Assembly (NCBI GenBank): GCA_021018815.1
Contig: JAITYX010000045.1
Location: forward strand, 434,001-498,000
Length of the DNA: 64,000 bases
From: Talinum fruticosum
Taxonomy: Eukaryota; Streptophyta; Magnoliopsida; Caryophyllales; Talinaceae
Direction: 5' to 3'
Shown: positions 10,815-23,932 of the stretch, piece by piece
How positions within the stretch are numbered: the stretch's first letter is position 1
How the letters are laid out: each line of letters starts with the position of its first letter
Position numbers and translations under genes: made by a program
Notes under the pieces: generated by a model
Told to the model about the DNA's origin: nothing
The model's database searches: none
Seen by the model: only the letters and a program-made list of their open reading frames with translations

Positions 10815-13800
10815 ATGGATAATGGATCACTTGAAAGACCAAGTACCGCTGCTTATCAACGTTTACGAAGACAAAGAATGACATCCGACCAACTCGCTCA
10901 AGAAAATGCCACAAATAGCACACGCAGACGGAGGAGGAGGCTTATTCAACAAAATGATAATGAAGAAGCAAATCCACCGTGTTAACAAGTTCCTGTTCAA
11001 ATTATGCCATCTACTTCGGCTTCCTCTAGGCCACCATTGTCCAATATTTCAAACGTGTTACAACATAACTCCCAATCGGATTATGCAAGTAATGTTCATA
11101 TACTTTCTATTCCCATTTTATTGCTAACTATGTATATATTAATAGATTATGGATTTTCTATATCGACATTATTAATTTCACAAACTGCATCAAATCATGC
11201 AAGTGTAATCGACCAATCATGTTATTATATAGTTTCATATAATACAACTTATTAATTCATAACATCCATTATATTGTATTTTCTTTTTCTATACAATAAA
11301 ATATATGAAATCATCAAACTTCTTAACAATTATTTTTGTTAAATATGGTTTATAACACGTTTTGTATTACATATAATAATTTCAATTGAACGGTTATTTT
11401 CTCTTTAATATATCCAAACTTAATGTTATTTTTTTCATTCTTAGTACTTGGATAACGGTGTTACTACGTCCGAAAATAGAACAACTAATACGCCTATCTA
11501 CGACGGTCAAAGTAGCATGTTAAACCGCTCCATGCATGTTGGTGAAAGCAGTCGGTCTAATAGGCTAAGGAATTCTACCCTCGAGTTCCAAGACGGAGAG
11601 TCCACTTTCGTTCGCAATTAACTATCACGAACATAGTGGTGTTCCAATCCTACGATTACCTTCTCCAAGATCATGTCCCCATTGTGAAGCTCGCTTATTT
11701 GAGCATGAAACAACAGAATTGTGTTATTTATCCGGAAAGATTAATTTACCACAAATTCCAGTTCCGGATGAGTTGCTTGCGCTTTACACGGAGGAGACAC
11801 CGATGCGAGTCCACTTTAGGAAGAATATTAGAAAATATAACCATGTATTTTCTTTTACTTCTATGGGTGTACATATAGACAACAGCTTAGCAAATGCTCA
11901 ACATGGGGTTTACACTTTTCGGGCTCAAGGTTCTATATATCATAGGATAGCCGGTTTCATACCGATTACACCTCAATGTCGACCTCGCTTTCTTCAATTG
12001 TATATATATGATACGGATCATGAGCTTGACCATCGTCTTTCGGAGAATAATACCTTACGACCTGATATGATTCAAAAACTCAAGGATATTCTTGACGGAT
12101 ATAATCCTTTTGTTCAAAACTTTAGAAATTTGGCACAACGAGAAGACATGCACCACTCGTAGACTTATCATTCGGGAGCAACCATCCGATAGACCTCAAT
12201 ATTGTTTACCTCATTGTTTCTCAAGTGGCTGGGATAATTGTTGGCGGTGAAGAGGTCGGGAATTTAAATGAAAGGGATATCATGGTTCAATCAACCTCCG
12301 GTGAATTACTTAATATTAGGGACACGAGTTGGATATTATGATCCTTTGCGGTATCCTTTATTACATCCGTTCGGGTCATATGGTTGGACAATTAACACCC
12401 TAAGAAGTGATGGGAGGACTATACCTTGCAGAGCATTCTATGCATTTATCCTTCAAGTATGTCCTTCACAACTAATACTTTTATTTACTTATACTTTACA
12501 TAAGTTTCTATAATAATATCTACTACTATGATTCGCAGATACGCCCAAATTCACTTTCTGCATTTCTAAGGTCGGGCGTCTCTTACAACAATATGTTGTT
12601 GACAATTATGTAAAAATTCAAGCTCAAATATTAAGATGGATTAAGGACAATCAACATACAATCCGAAGCAGAGTTGTACCAAGGTTTACAAGATTCTTTG
12701 CATGCGGGAGAATCAAATCCTGGTAATAAGATCTTTACTATATACGATTCTTATTTTCAATATATTATCATACTTTATTTTTTATATATCGTTTTAATTT
12801 ACACTGCTATATATAACATATATTATCATAAATAGATAATGTTGGACAACGGATTATTTTGCCCTCTTCATTTGTTGGAAGTCCTCGAGACATGAGCCAA
12901 CGTTATCAAGATGCAATGACATTGGTCAAATATTACGGCAAACCAGACCTTTTTGTTACCATGACCTGCAACCCAAATTGGCAAAAAATTACAAATGAGT
13001 TATTGCCAGGTCAAAGTCCTCATGATCGTCCAGTATCTATTAGCTAGGATATTCCACACCAAACTTGAAGAGCTAAAAGGGATATTGTCGACCAGGGTGT
13101 CTTTGGAAAAGTTGTTGCCTATGTTTATGTAGTTGAATTCCAAAAAGAGGTCTACCCCATGTACATATGTTACTTATCTTGGATGATCATGACAAACCAA
13201 GATCTCCCGATCATTATGACCAATTCGTTAGAGCAGAGATTCCTTATAGGGATGAAGAGCCTTCATTATATGAGGTCGTTCTTAAGCATATGATACATGG
13301 GCCATGCGGTCATGACCATCAAAATGCAATTTGCATGGAGAATGGAGTTTGCAAGCGTGACTTCCCCAAGCGATTTTCATCAACCACATTCCAAGGTAGT
13401 GACTCATATCCAATATATCGACGTCGAGCTGACCGACCTCCTGTTCCTTTACATGATAATAGGAGAATAATGGTTGACAATAGTTGGGTTGTTCCGTACA
13501 ATCCTTGGCTCTTACTCAAGTATGATTGTCATATCAATGTTGAGATTTGCAGCGAGCATCAAGAGTGTCAAGTATTTGTACAAATATATACACAAAGGTC
13601 CCGATCGGGTATCGATGGAGCTTCGAAGTGAGCCTCGATTATAATGAGATCAAGCAATATGTGGATGCTAGATGGGTTTGTGCACCGGAGGCTATGTGGA
13701 AAATATATCAATTTCCTTTTACGCGAATGTGTCCATCTCGTTGAACGTTTGCAACTCCATTTGCCTAATATGCGAGCAAATAAGATATCGAACAAATCAA

Positions 13801-15903
13801 TCTGTTCAACGATTGTTGCTTCACCAAGGAATTCCCGTACGATGCTTACGGAATTCTTCAATATGAACATCGTTGATCCGGATGCAAGAAATTATCTTTA
13901 TGCGAGTTCCCTAAACACTATCGATGGATTGAATCATCACATACTTGGAGAAGGAGACAAAGTAATCAAAGAGTCGTTGGCCGAATATATAATGTCAATC
14001 CTGGCTGATGGGGAAAGATTTTATATGCGGTTGTTGCTCAATCATGTTAAAGGCCCGCAATCATTTGCACATCTCGGAACTATTAATGGTATTACTTATC
14101 CAACCTTCGGAGAAGCTGCAGAAAAATTAGGTCTTATGGATAATGACGCCGGTATTCGAGGATGTTTAGTGGATGCATCCATGACAAGAATGCCGTCCTC
14201 ATTTCGATGGTTATTTGTCACTATTTTGGTATACTTGTCAACCGGTTGGAGTACGTAACTTATGGGATGAATTCTTTCCATTCATGGCTGAAGATTATCC
14301 TTCAACTTCTTCGACGGATCGTGATTTTGCACTCAATTCTATTCTACTTGAAGTAGATCGAATGTTGAAACAATTAGGCCATAAAATTGCAGATTTTAAC
14401 CTTCCACAACTAACTATACAAGTTGATGAAGGGGCTCAATTGTCTAGGGCTTTATATGCTGAATTGTCCGCACGAGTGCCTCCCGAAGATATGCATTGTG
14501 CGCACAATTTGAATGATGATCAACGATATGCATTTAACACCATTATGGAGGCTATTAACATAAAAAAGGTGGCATGTTTTTCGTAGATGGACTCGGTGGG
14601 ACAGGAAAAACATTCTTATATCGTGCTTGTTCTTGCTATCGTTAAACTTGAAGGTCACTTTGGACTCGTTGCAGCAAGTTCCGGAATTGCTGCAACACTT
14701 TTATATAGGGCCAAAACAAGCACATAAGACCTTTGGACTTCCAGTTACTTTACATGCGTCTTCAATGTGTTATCTTAGTAAACAATCTGTCGAAGCACAT
14801 TTGATAAAACAAGCCGCAGTTATTATATGGGATGAAGCCACTATGACTCATCGGCATGCATTTGAGGCTGTTGATCGAAGTTTTAGGGATATTATGGGAG
14901 TCAACCTCCCTTTTGGAGGCAAAGTGATGGTCTTTGGTGGAGATTTCGGACAAGTCTTACCGGTCATACCGAAGGGCACTAAAGCTGAAACAATCAATGC
15001 ATGTTTCATCAAATCAACATTGTGGACACATGTTCAGGTACTTCACTTGACACAAAACATGAGGTCTCTGTTGGACGAGGATTTTGCAGCTTTCTTACTA
15101 AGAGTGGGGGATGGACGTGAATGTACCGTCAACGAAGATATGATCAAGTTGCCACCATCGATACCCGTATTACCTAATCATGGTAATCCCGTTGATGATT
15201 TAATTGATGCGATCTTCCCGATTTAAGCTCACATGCAGGTGATACAACCTATATAGTTGATAGAGCTATAGTCACCCCTACAAATGAAGAAGTCCATACT
15301 TTGAATGAAAAAATCATTGATAAATTCGCCGATAGTGAAAAGATTTACTACTCGTTGACTATGTCCCCGATGATGTCCAACATTTATATCCGGATGAATT
15401 CTTGAACTCATTAACCTTTGGAGGATTGCCGCCACATGCTCTTAGATTAAAAGTTGGATGTCCAATAATGCTCCTACGCAATATTGACACAATGAATGGC
15501 TTATGCAACGGAACTAGGTTAATATGTCGTCAATTACGGGATCATTTGATCGAGGCTGAAATCTTAACTGGTCATTGCAAAGGGACTACAGTGTTTATAC
15601 CACGGATTCCATTGAAAACTCGCTGAAGATGTAAGACTTCCTTTTGAGATGATCAGGAAACGGTTCCCGGTGAAATTATGTTTTTCATTAACCATTAACA
15701 AATCACGAGGCGAGACAATTCCACATGTTGGTGTATATCTTCCTCAACATGTTTTTAGTCATGGTCAATTATATGTTGCATTATCTAGGGGCACATCTCA
15801 AAATACAACAAGGGCTTTGGTTACTAATGGTGATGTTCAAGGAAGGTCCGGGGTGTTTGCGAAAAATGTTGTTTACAAAGAAGTTTTATTGCCGATGATC
15901 TAA
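10815..15903 (+). pseudogene. Helitron Rep endonuclease / PIF1-family helicase
   Basis: The product would nick, replicate and unwind element DNA in the nucleus. From the ATG at 10,815 the N-terminus is Arg-rich (RRQRMTSDQLAQENAT), with an in-frame TAA at 10,983. A CPHC zinc motif lies near 11,673, and the Helitron-like N domain follows (KINLPQIPVPDELL; RFLQLYIYDTDHE). Introns are readable at about 11,090-11,445, 12,457-12,537 and 12,720-12,838. The HUH motif GLPHVHML is intact with histidines at 13,158 and 13,164. The two-tyrosine motif KYLYKYIHK is intact, tyrosines at 13,573 and 13,585, but a one-base gain near 13,554 puts it out of frame with the HUH segment. The helicase part has Walker A GGTGKT near 14,598, IIWDEATM near 14,824, GGDFGQVLPVIP near 14,938 and a C-terminal TINKSRGETIPHVGVYLP from 15,693. 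Several further frameshifts occur (13,600-13,640, 14,250, 14,580, 15,225, 15,625). Confidence 0.92.
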
Positions 15904-17234
15904 GGATAATGTTACTTTGTTTTTTTCTTTGATTTTTTCCTTCTACATCGCATCATTGTAAATACATTTGCTTCTTATCAATGTTAATTAACTATTAAGG
16001 AATTTTTTGTTAATAATTTTATTTAAATATTTTCATTATCCTATTCAATTAAATAATTTCTCAGCCTACTGAAATTAGTTTTGGGACAATATACATATAT
16101 GCTAAATTACAAATACAATACATATTATTCAATTAAATACTTTCCCATTGTTTTTAACTATTTTTTATCTACCATAATTATAAATATATGTGCAGAATTC
16201 GCATTCTTTATATCAATTAAATGTTGATAATAGGGAAATTAAAATCAATAAAGTCCAAATTATAAAGTTTTAATTTTAGATGAATAAATAAATATTTTTG
16301 ATATAAATTACCCTTATAATAGATATAACATAGACATAAAATTTGGATAATTTTATGTGTATATATATATATATCTATATCTATATCTATATATATTATA
16401 ATATAAGTTATATAGATAGGTGGTTAGGAAAATAATCTAAATTAGTAGTTTTTTAAATACACTTGCAGAGGCATATATATTGATTTGCCTTTTTTTTTAC
16501 ATATTAGCATAATTAACACTAATATATAATAATTTGTTAACTTATCTAGCTATATATTTATTAAATTAATTGCTTGAAAACAATATATAATTTCATTTTG
16601 TAATATAATTGTGGGCATTTTGCTTTGTTATTGTAACACCACGCGGGACTAAAAACAATACACTCATTATCATATGTCCCCAAATTATTCCAATTAAATA
16701 TTAAGATATAATTATTAAAATTAATTTCAATCAAATCCCATCACTCCCTTACCTAATTATACCCTCCATGCAATGTCCATATTTGAACAAAAAAATTTTT
16801 TATCATTAACATTTTTTAGTCATGGTTAACCACCCCCACCCCCACCCCCACCCCCACGTTACAATGAAATGCAGTTTCCCATTTGTCACCAACTTCCCAT
16901 ATAACATAGATTATCATGTTATTAACTTCACATCATTTTTTTCACAATTTCATCTTAACATCATCCTTTCTTAACTTCACGTCATTTTCAATCAAAGTTG
17001 ATTTTTTTTTTTTTGATCAATCAAGTTCCTTCGATTTTATTTTAGACATTTTATAGATTACAAGTAAGTATATCTACTTTTTTTTTGTTTATTTGTACAT
17101 TAATATATTTATCAATTATATATATAGATAGGTGATTTCATTATAAACTCTCAATTCAAATTTTATTTATATTATATAGATACATTATATATACATATAA
17201 TCTCAATTTCTTTATCGTTTTTTACGGGATAAGA
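15904..17234. other. Helitron intergenic AT-rich spacer
   Basis: No gene is visible between the helicase stop and the RPA-like ATG. It contains a TATATC/TATA microsatellite at about 16,355-16,400 and the C-rich repeat listed separately. A promoter for the RPA-like gene probably lies in 16,900-17,230, but TATA-like strings are too frequent here to choose one. Confidence 0.6.
16830..16857. repeat. (CCCCCA)n hexamer array
   Basis: Four and a half units of CCCCCA are uninterrupted in otherwise very AT-rich DNA. The - strand therefore carries runs of five guanines separated by single T, enough for an intramolecular G-quadruplex. It sits about 380 bp before the RPA-like gene's start codon. Confidence 0.9.
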
Positions 17235-18192
17235 ATGACTTATGCGCCGTTTATGTATGTACATCCAAATTCCCACAAATGGAATGTGAAAGCACGTTTA
17301 ATCAGATTATTCGATGTCCAACAAACAAAATCAGGAAGAAAATTATGGAAGATGATTTTCGTTGACGTCAATGTAAGTTTAAATAATTGTTTTCTTTTTT
17401 TTTTTTTACATTCATGTTATATACTCTTGAGTGTTTTTGGATATTTTTTTCATTCATCAAAATCAGATTATGTTAAAATATGTTATCAATTATGTGTGGA
17501 AAATTTATACTAAAAAATAATGCTCATACGTTAATGAAATACTCAAGACAAAATAATAACAAAATTTTTTATAAATGTAATTATAATCTGTGAAATATGG
17601 TTACTAAATTTTGATATTTTATTCTAATAAAATTATACGTATGATATAGAAAAATTGTAATTTTTAATTATGTGTCACAATAATATCGTGGACGAGTAAT
17701 ATTTCTTGCCCACTTTTTTCCTCCACGGCTCATGAACCATGAACATTTTTTATACGGACTTAGTTTAATTTGGGTGTATCTCCAAAATTATCTTTACTCA
17801 GTGAAAGGGAGAGGGAGAGGGAGTTAGGTTAGTAAAACTAATTTTAATTTATATATCGATAAATTATTAATATAACATTATTTTTAAAAAACTAATAATC
17901 TAACAATTACCTCTCTGTTTCACCTCCTTCTTAATACCGGCTCTCTCTCTCTACAATTACCTGTCTCTCTCTCCCCTCTTTGTATAGTTACCTAAATATA
18001 GGCCTCCAATACCGCTCTTTCTCTCTCCAATTATCCATCTTTTAGTTAAGTGTATTTAACCCGTTGCATACTATTTTTGTTAAATTTTTTCCTCCAATTA
18101 AATGATCTCCTCCTTTTTTTTTTTTGTGAGAGGGATCTCTTCCTTTCTTATTTTTTAAAATGAACTCCAAATAAAAAATGTATTACATATTC

Positions 18193-18266
<74 letters not shown>

Positions 18267-20697
18267 ATTCAGATTTTTTAAATCAAAATATCTCATTAAA
18301 GACAATGTAATATATTATGTGACATTCTTATATAAATGGTCTCATATACTTAATTACCATCACCTAACAATTTATGAAATTATATGAAATAACAACATTT
18401 TTCAATTTTAAAAATATTGTGAAAATCATTTGCTACCATTTCTAAACTAACTCCATTTTCCCGACTAAATAACCCACAATTGATTATATAAAATTTTTTA
18501 AGCTCTTATTAGATGTATCTTTGAGATATTTATATTTATCAAGAATATAAATGAATGTTCCGCACAATAATTGATTAATAACCTATTTTTTATCTATTAT
18601 TAACCCTGTTACTATACTTTTTTAGTTAGTTGTAATGTAACGGTGTCATTATAACATAGATTACATCTTTTAATTAACATAGATTATGTTTTAGGGAGAA
18701 CCTATCCAATGCACCATCTTTCCTAAAGATGCTGATTATTTTGTTGGACGCTTGAAAGAGGGATTAGTTTATTGTCTTGAAGGAGTTCAAGTCATCCCAG
18801 CAGATGAACACCTTAGGGCGATCCCTAATCAATATCAATTACAATTAACCATGGACACAGTAACTAATTGAAGCTTCAACAGAGCTTGACCTTTTTTCGT
18901 TTAACTATTACAATCCAGTGGGTTTGCATGCTATTCCATCATTTTTACATGACAAGACTCGGGTAATAGGTACCTCTTTCCGTCTTATTGTGTACATTAT
19001 TATATTTTCCTCATAAGTATACATTTTCTATTTTATCTCCTTTATTCCCCTTTTAATTTTCTTTCTTTTTCCATATACAATAGATGTCATGGGAATTGTG
19101 GTCCTTTTGGCTCCTTTCCAGTCATCCAATGAATCGAATAAACTCTTTCGAGAGATGCTTATCATGGATAGGAGGTAAATTCTTGACAATATAAGTTACT
19201 TCTCTATATCAATTTTATTTTTAAATATATAATAATATTTTTTTCTACATTCTTACACCATTGTAGTTGCATCATCGTGAAAGTCACACTTTGGGAACAT
19301 TTTACGTCCGAAATTATCGACCAACATTTACTTCAAAATGGGAACAAAATGATTTTGCTTGCATGTGGCCTCCATGTTAAGCGGTTTAATGGTATTCTCT
19401 TTTTCATTTGATACTACACACTTTAAATATGATCATGCTCATATTTTTCTATTTCAACTTACACACATAACATCCTTATATTGTTATACTATTATAGGTC
19501 GATCGTTTCTTTCAACTCGGAAGATTTACTAGGTTTTATATCAATTACAAAGATGATGCATCAACAAGACTGCTACAATGGTATGTTAGTACTTTGTTTT
19601 CTACTTAATTTATTCTAGATGATACTATACTATCTTTTTTTCATGCAAGATACTATACTATCTTTATATATAAACAACTGGTTTGTCAATTTGCGTATGT
19701 TTGATTACTTACTTTTTAAATAGGTACACTAATGACAACTTTGCTCAAAAGAAGGTTAATTGGATTCGTTCATGTGATTTGCCATTACCTCAATCATTGT
19801 TAATCACAAATGCACGACGAGTTCACATTGCTAGCTTGCGTTTTCCGCCTAAGGTTCATGTTCTCATATACACCTTATCAAACTGTTATAAATTTTATAC
19901 AAATATAACAAATTTAAGTTTATACATAATTTTCTTTTCTCTTTCAATATCTAACATATATTATTGTTATCATTTTTTACATACGGATCTTCGATTTAGA
20001 GTGATTGCGAACATCATTGATGTGGATATAGAAAGTTTTTATTGGTACGATGCATGTTTTACTTGCAATCGTAAAGTTTATACTTATCGGGATAAGTATA
20101 TATGCGCTCATTGTGAAAAGGACGCAAATATCATCTTAGGGTATGTCTTACCATTGTTTTATTAATTAATTTAGTTTCCATGTTTACATTTTTTATACTT
20201 AAAATATAATGACTTTTAATCTCTTTTTCATTTGTTCTATACGTAATTATTTTTTACAATTAATTATTTATTGATTACATTTTTAAGGTGTTCGTTGAAG
20301 ATGACTATTCAAGATTCGAGTGGCAAATTACAAATATTAATATTTTCCAAACAAATTGACTTCCTTTTTCAATGTTCTCCTTCACATTTGAAAGATTTAT
20401 ATAGTCGAGTAAACTATTCGGCCATAATTTTTTAATATTATTTTTCTACTTAGTTTAAACATTTTTACATTATATTTTATTCAGTTATATTTTCAACTAA
20501 TTTATTTATTTATTTATTATTATATTCAGGATAATGGAGTCCATCTTTTGAAAAAACATTGTCAATCATGTATGTCAACACCGTATGTATTCCTTTTACA
20601 ACCTCCAACTTCAATTGGCTCAAGGAAATACTATAATGTCACATATGTTATTGATGTTAATTGGGAAGAAGAGTGCGCTTATCAAACTAAACGTTAG
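17235..20697 (+). pseudogene. Helitron RPA-like single-strand DNA-binding protein, multi-exon
   Basis: Plant Helitrons carry a relative of replication protein A large subunit, thought to coat single-stranded DNA during transposition. Exons readable by GT..AG borders: 17,235-17,372 (NVKARLIRLFDV, first OB fold), 18,695-18,969, 19,084-19,174, 19,267-19,391 (IVKVTLWEHFTSE, second OB fold), about 19,498-19,580, 19,724-19,853, about 19,999-20,140, about 20,288-20,410 and about 20,530-20,697. The last exons hold a CX2C..CX2C zinc ribbon (CFTCNRKV...CAHCEK) and the third OB fold. Breaks: a frameshift at the TGA near 18,868 and a stop near 19,530. The first intron is 1.3 kb and holds a long AT microsatellite. 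The stop codon is TAG at 20,695. Confidence 0.85.
18195..18260. repeat. (AT)n microsatellite
   Basis: About 33 uninterrupted TA dinucleotides lie in the first intron of the RPA-like gene. GAGAGG and CT-rich simple repeats occur nearby at about 17,805-17,825 and 17,940-17,975. Confidence 0.95.
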
Positions 20698-21070
20698 TAT
20701 GCTTCACTTATTTCTGCTTAATTATTTAATATTAATTATATTACATTAATTATATTATTATTCTAATAAATTACTTAATTATTTTATTTTAATTTTAAAC
20801 ATGTTTTATAACTATTTATGCTTAATTATTTTTTGTAGGTCATTCGTGATGCTCGTTGGTGGTCATTACTACAATTTCAAACTTTTATATTTCCGTCTTT
20901 TCTTATTTGAAGTTGAATTAATATATCATGTTGTTTCATTTATTTATGCAATCTCTATACTCTGAACATTTTATGTTATTTGTTAATGTTATTTAATTTA
21001 ATATATTTTTATTTAATTATATATATATGTATTTTATAATTTAGTAATTTATCATTGTCGAGTTTACCTA

Positions 21071-21099
21071 TTGCACGAATTCGTGCAAATCAAAGCTAG
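21071..21099 (+). other. Helitron 3' terminal hairpin and CTAG
   Basis: TTGCACGAATTCGTGCAA (21,071-21,088) is a perfect palindrome able to form a 7-bp stem with an AATT loop. It is followed by AATCAAAG-like spacer and CTAG ending at 21,099, with T next. This is the standard plant Helitron terminator and fixes the right end to the base. Confidence 0.9.
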
Positions 21100-21149
21100 T
21101 ATTAATAAAAGAAAGAATTTTTACAATTTTGTCCCTACATTCATCCCAT

Positions 21150-23801
21150 TACATGCAGTCAAAATATTACAAAAACTTTAAACATTAAACAAAAGCACCC
21201 TATAGGGTGACAATCAATCTTCATCATGGAAGGCGTCATTAAAGTGATAATTGTCGAAGTCCTCCAAGATGGATGTGGAAAACCATCCATCCCCACTAGT
21301 TTGTGAAGAGCTAGCCCCGTGGCCTCAAGGACATTGAGAAGCTCCATGAGAAGGCCCGCTATATGGAATCAGGTGGAAATCAATCGGGTTACCATGACGA
21401 TCAAGTGCTTGGAGAGGCAAGATGTCCATACAATCCTCGGAAAAGCTAGGCCTAGCTTCGGAAGAACTAGGCCTCGAAGGCGGATGTGCTAGGCCCTAAT
21501 TCGAAAGCACTACGATGGTGTGCACACTGTGTAGAGCATCGAGAAGTGCCCGCTCCAGCCGCACCACCAGGTGGCGCTTGTTGGCTAGATGGGTGTGTTT
21601 GAGTCCCCGAGGACCAAGGAAGCCTCATGATAAATATGATCTAGATCGACGCCTCCACAAAATGATGCAGCAATTAGCACATTCACTAAAAGTTCAATAA
21701 AGTTAGCAATTACACTAACTAAGACTCACCCAGAATGTTTGGAAGCTCTTTCTAGTAAATAAATCCTAGATATCTCTAAGGGAAGACTAGAACCTAATAA
21801 ACATAGTTCGAGATTGTTCTCGATCATACTGCAAGATATATGGTGTTAGCAAGACACTTTTAGTGTACAAATAAATGTAAAAAGCAAAAACTCTTACCCC
21901 TTGCCGGTTTATGGGCGAGTAAGAGACCGAAAATAAAACATGCCTTGTGGTGGATCATAATGAGGGAATGGAGGCCACGTGTTGTAGCAAATTTGAGGAG
22001 TGACTCGTTTACTAAGATACCAACAACATCCAAATAGACCCTCAAACAAGATCCTCCTCTCACTCAATTCTCGCGCAACACCTACGCTTGGATGGAATTG
22101 AAGTTGGGCCCATGGATGGAAGTTGGCCTGCACACACAGGACCCATAAGGAGACAAGCAAAAACAGAAAAATTAGGCAGCAAACACCCGGCTTGTTGGCC
22201 GGTGCTGGACACCACGGCCTTGAGTTGCAACACCAAGCTAGGCATTAAAGAAAACTTTTTATCGGTGTATTTTGACTTAAACTTAAAGCTTGGAAGTGAC
22301 ATACCGAAGCCAAATGGTTAAGAACGGACCTCAAGAAGCCTAAATCATGAGGTTTGGGTCGTTGAAGGTGGATCTTGACCCATAATATTAAGGCCGGGAA
22401 TGAAGGGTGATTCCTTGAACCGAGCAAAAGGAGAGGAAAATACTCATATAACCACGGCTGCAAATTTACAAGATAATTGAGGCTTTTATCCATACAAGAT
22501 AATATATTTTGACAATAAAAGAAGAAATGGGGCATACCTCGATGATCTTCCACAAGCCACACAAGGGAAGATAAATCGTCAAATCCTTCTTGGCCTTTGT
22601 ATGCCTCAAACCAGAGCATAAACCCTTTATGAGGCAAGTATAGGCGGGTGCACCCTAGTTAAGATCTCTAAGATTGTCTATTTCTTCTAGGTTCACCAAA
22701 TAGTGAACATGCACCTTTTTGCGCTTGGTCGAAGAAAATTGATGTACTTAGCAAGAGGTAGGGAATGAAGGGTGATTCCTTGAACCAGGCGAAAGGAGAG
22801 GAAAATACTCATATAACAACTAGCTGCAAATTTACAAGAAAATTGGGACTTTTATCCATACAAGATAAAATATTTAGGTAATAAAAAAGAAATGGGGCAT
22901 ACCTCGATGATCTCTCACAAGCCACACAAGGGAAGATAATTCGCCAAATCATTCTTGGCTTTTGTATGCCTCACACCGGAGGATAAACCTCTTATGAGGC
23001 AAGCATAGGCGGGCGCACCCTAGTTAAGATCCGTAACGTTGTCTATTTCTCGCTAGGTTCACCAAATAGTGAACATGCACCTTTGCAACTTGGTCGAAGA
23101 AAATTGATGTGCTTAGCAAGAGAGTAAGCACAACTCGGACTTGTTGTTGAGGGGTATGTTGAGCCCAAAACTTAAGATGCTCAAAAGTCTTAAAGAGAAG
23201 AATATATTTAAAGCAATATTCATGAGGAAACCTACTAGCAATAGGACCAAAGAGGTGACCAAAATAGTCACGGTTCTTAGACAATTTTGGTAATAGACTA
23301 GACGCTCCCGAGAAGCCTAGACCCGACAAGACAACAAAATCAAAAGGAGTAAGAGTCATCTCCCCGAAAGGAAGATGAAACATAGTGGTTGTGTCCTAAA
23401 AGCACTCACTAATGGCTCGAATGGGATCGCGCTCCTTTTTATCACACAAATGTCTCAAAATAATGTAAAGGTAACCAAATCCAAGCACCATTCATGATGT
23501 CCTCCAAGGGGTAGTTCCTTTCTCTAAATGTCTCCATGTACTTTGGGATAGCCCCACTACTCCGAATGGAACCCTTCTACAAGATGAAAATCCAACAAAA
23601 TTTTTAGTAGAAGTACTAGTCTAAGTGAGCAAAGAAAGAAGCTTAAGCCAACAAGCTTACTGATGGAGAAATGGCAAGTGAAACCAAGAGATCGTTTAGG
23701 CTCCATTCGTCGTGAGGATTCCATTCTTGTTTTAGGAAGTTGTCATGAACTAACTTATCGCCCTTTGTCCTTCTAATGGGATGAGTCTTTCTCCTAGACA
23801 T
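21150..23801 (-). pseudogene. Plant mobile domain (PMD) gene, copy A, antisense in Tat element
   Basis: PMD proteins are plant-specific, related to the MAIN/MAIL silencing factors and common as retroelement cargo. Start ATG at 23,801 opens MSRRKTHPIRRTKGDK and ends exon 1 near 23,660 with a GTAAGC donor. Exon 2 starts after a TAG acceptor near 23,580; it holds MFHLPFGEMTLTPFDFVVLSG near 23,340-23,383 (cited by MFHLPFGEM), FGPIASRFPHEY, and FWAQHT..KVHVHYLVNL near 23,045-23,170. Later exons give PAYACLIRG and PWLYEYFP. Two stops near 23,420-23,460 and other breaks kill the frame. An exon pair is tandemly duplicated (22,396-23,125). The N-terminus and TATA promoter match copy B. Confidence 0.8.
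22396..23125 (-). repeat. 365-bp tandem duplication inside PMD copy A
   Basis: GGAATGAAGGGTGATTCCTTG begins the repeated unit at 22,397 and again at 22,762 (period 365), and similarity runs through AAAATTGATGT at the far end. Each unit holds one PMD exon end (CLIRG..YLPLCGL), an intron and the start of the next (PWLYEYFP). The copies differ by scattered substitutions and small indels. Copy B has a single version. Confidence 0.9.
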
Positions 23802-23922
23802 ACTTCAAGAGTTGTGAAAACCAACTAGTTTTCTCAAGACAAGAGGGAGCAAAACTAGGACCAAGTCTAGAGCAAGCACGAGAGGAGTAAGTGAAGTGTG
23901 CAAAACGAACACACTAACCCCT

Positions 23923-23932
23923 CCTTTTATAG
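23923..23932 (-). promoter_or_regulatory. TATA box of PMD copy A
   Basis: On the - strand the sequence is CTATAAAAGG, followed by TAGTGTGTTCGTTTTGCACA, with the ATG 122 bp downstream. The same TATA box, TAGTGTGTTC and TTGCACA strings and ACTTACTCCTCTC leader precede copy B (32,772), so this is a conserved promoter and 5' leader. Confidence 0.75.

Larger units (their letters stand above)
9393..21099 (+). mobile_element. Helitron, autonomous type but decayed
   Basis: Helitrons move by rolling-circle replication. This one has the plant autonomous layout: a Rep/helicase gene (10,815-15,903) followed by an RPA-like gene (17,235-20,697) on the same strand. The 3' end is strong: an 18-nt perfect palindrome at 21,071-21,088, 7 bp of spacer, CTAG at 21,096-21,099, then a T, fitting insertion between A and T. 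The 5' end is uncertain. ACTATACTA at 9,393 resembles the usual TCTATACTA start with TC mutated to AC, but other starts within a few hundred bases are possible. Both genes are broken, so movement in cis is not expected. Confidence 0.85.

Noticed and set aside
13650..13680. Apparent loss of a Rep catalytic tyrosine (DARW where DARY is usual)
   Set aside because: The catalytic pair in Helitron Rep is the KY..KY motif upstream, present as KYLYKYIHK at 13,570. The tryptophan at the later site is not at the active centre.
18178..18387. 69-codon frame starting in Tyr/Ile repeats
   Set aside because: Translation of an (AT)n microsatellite inside an intron.
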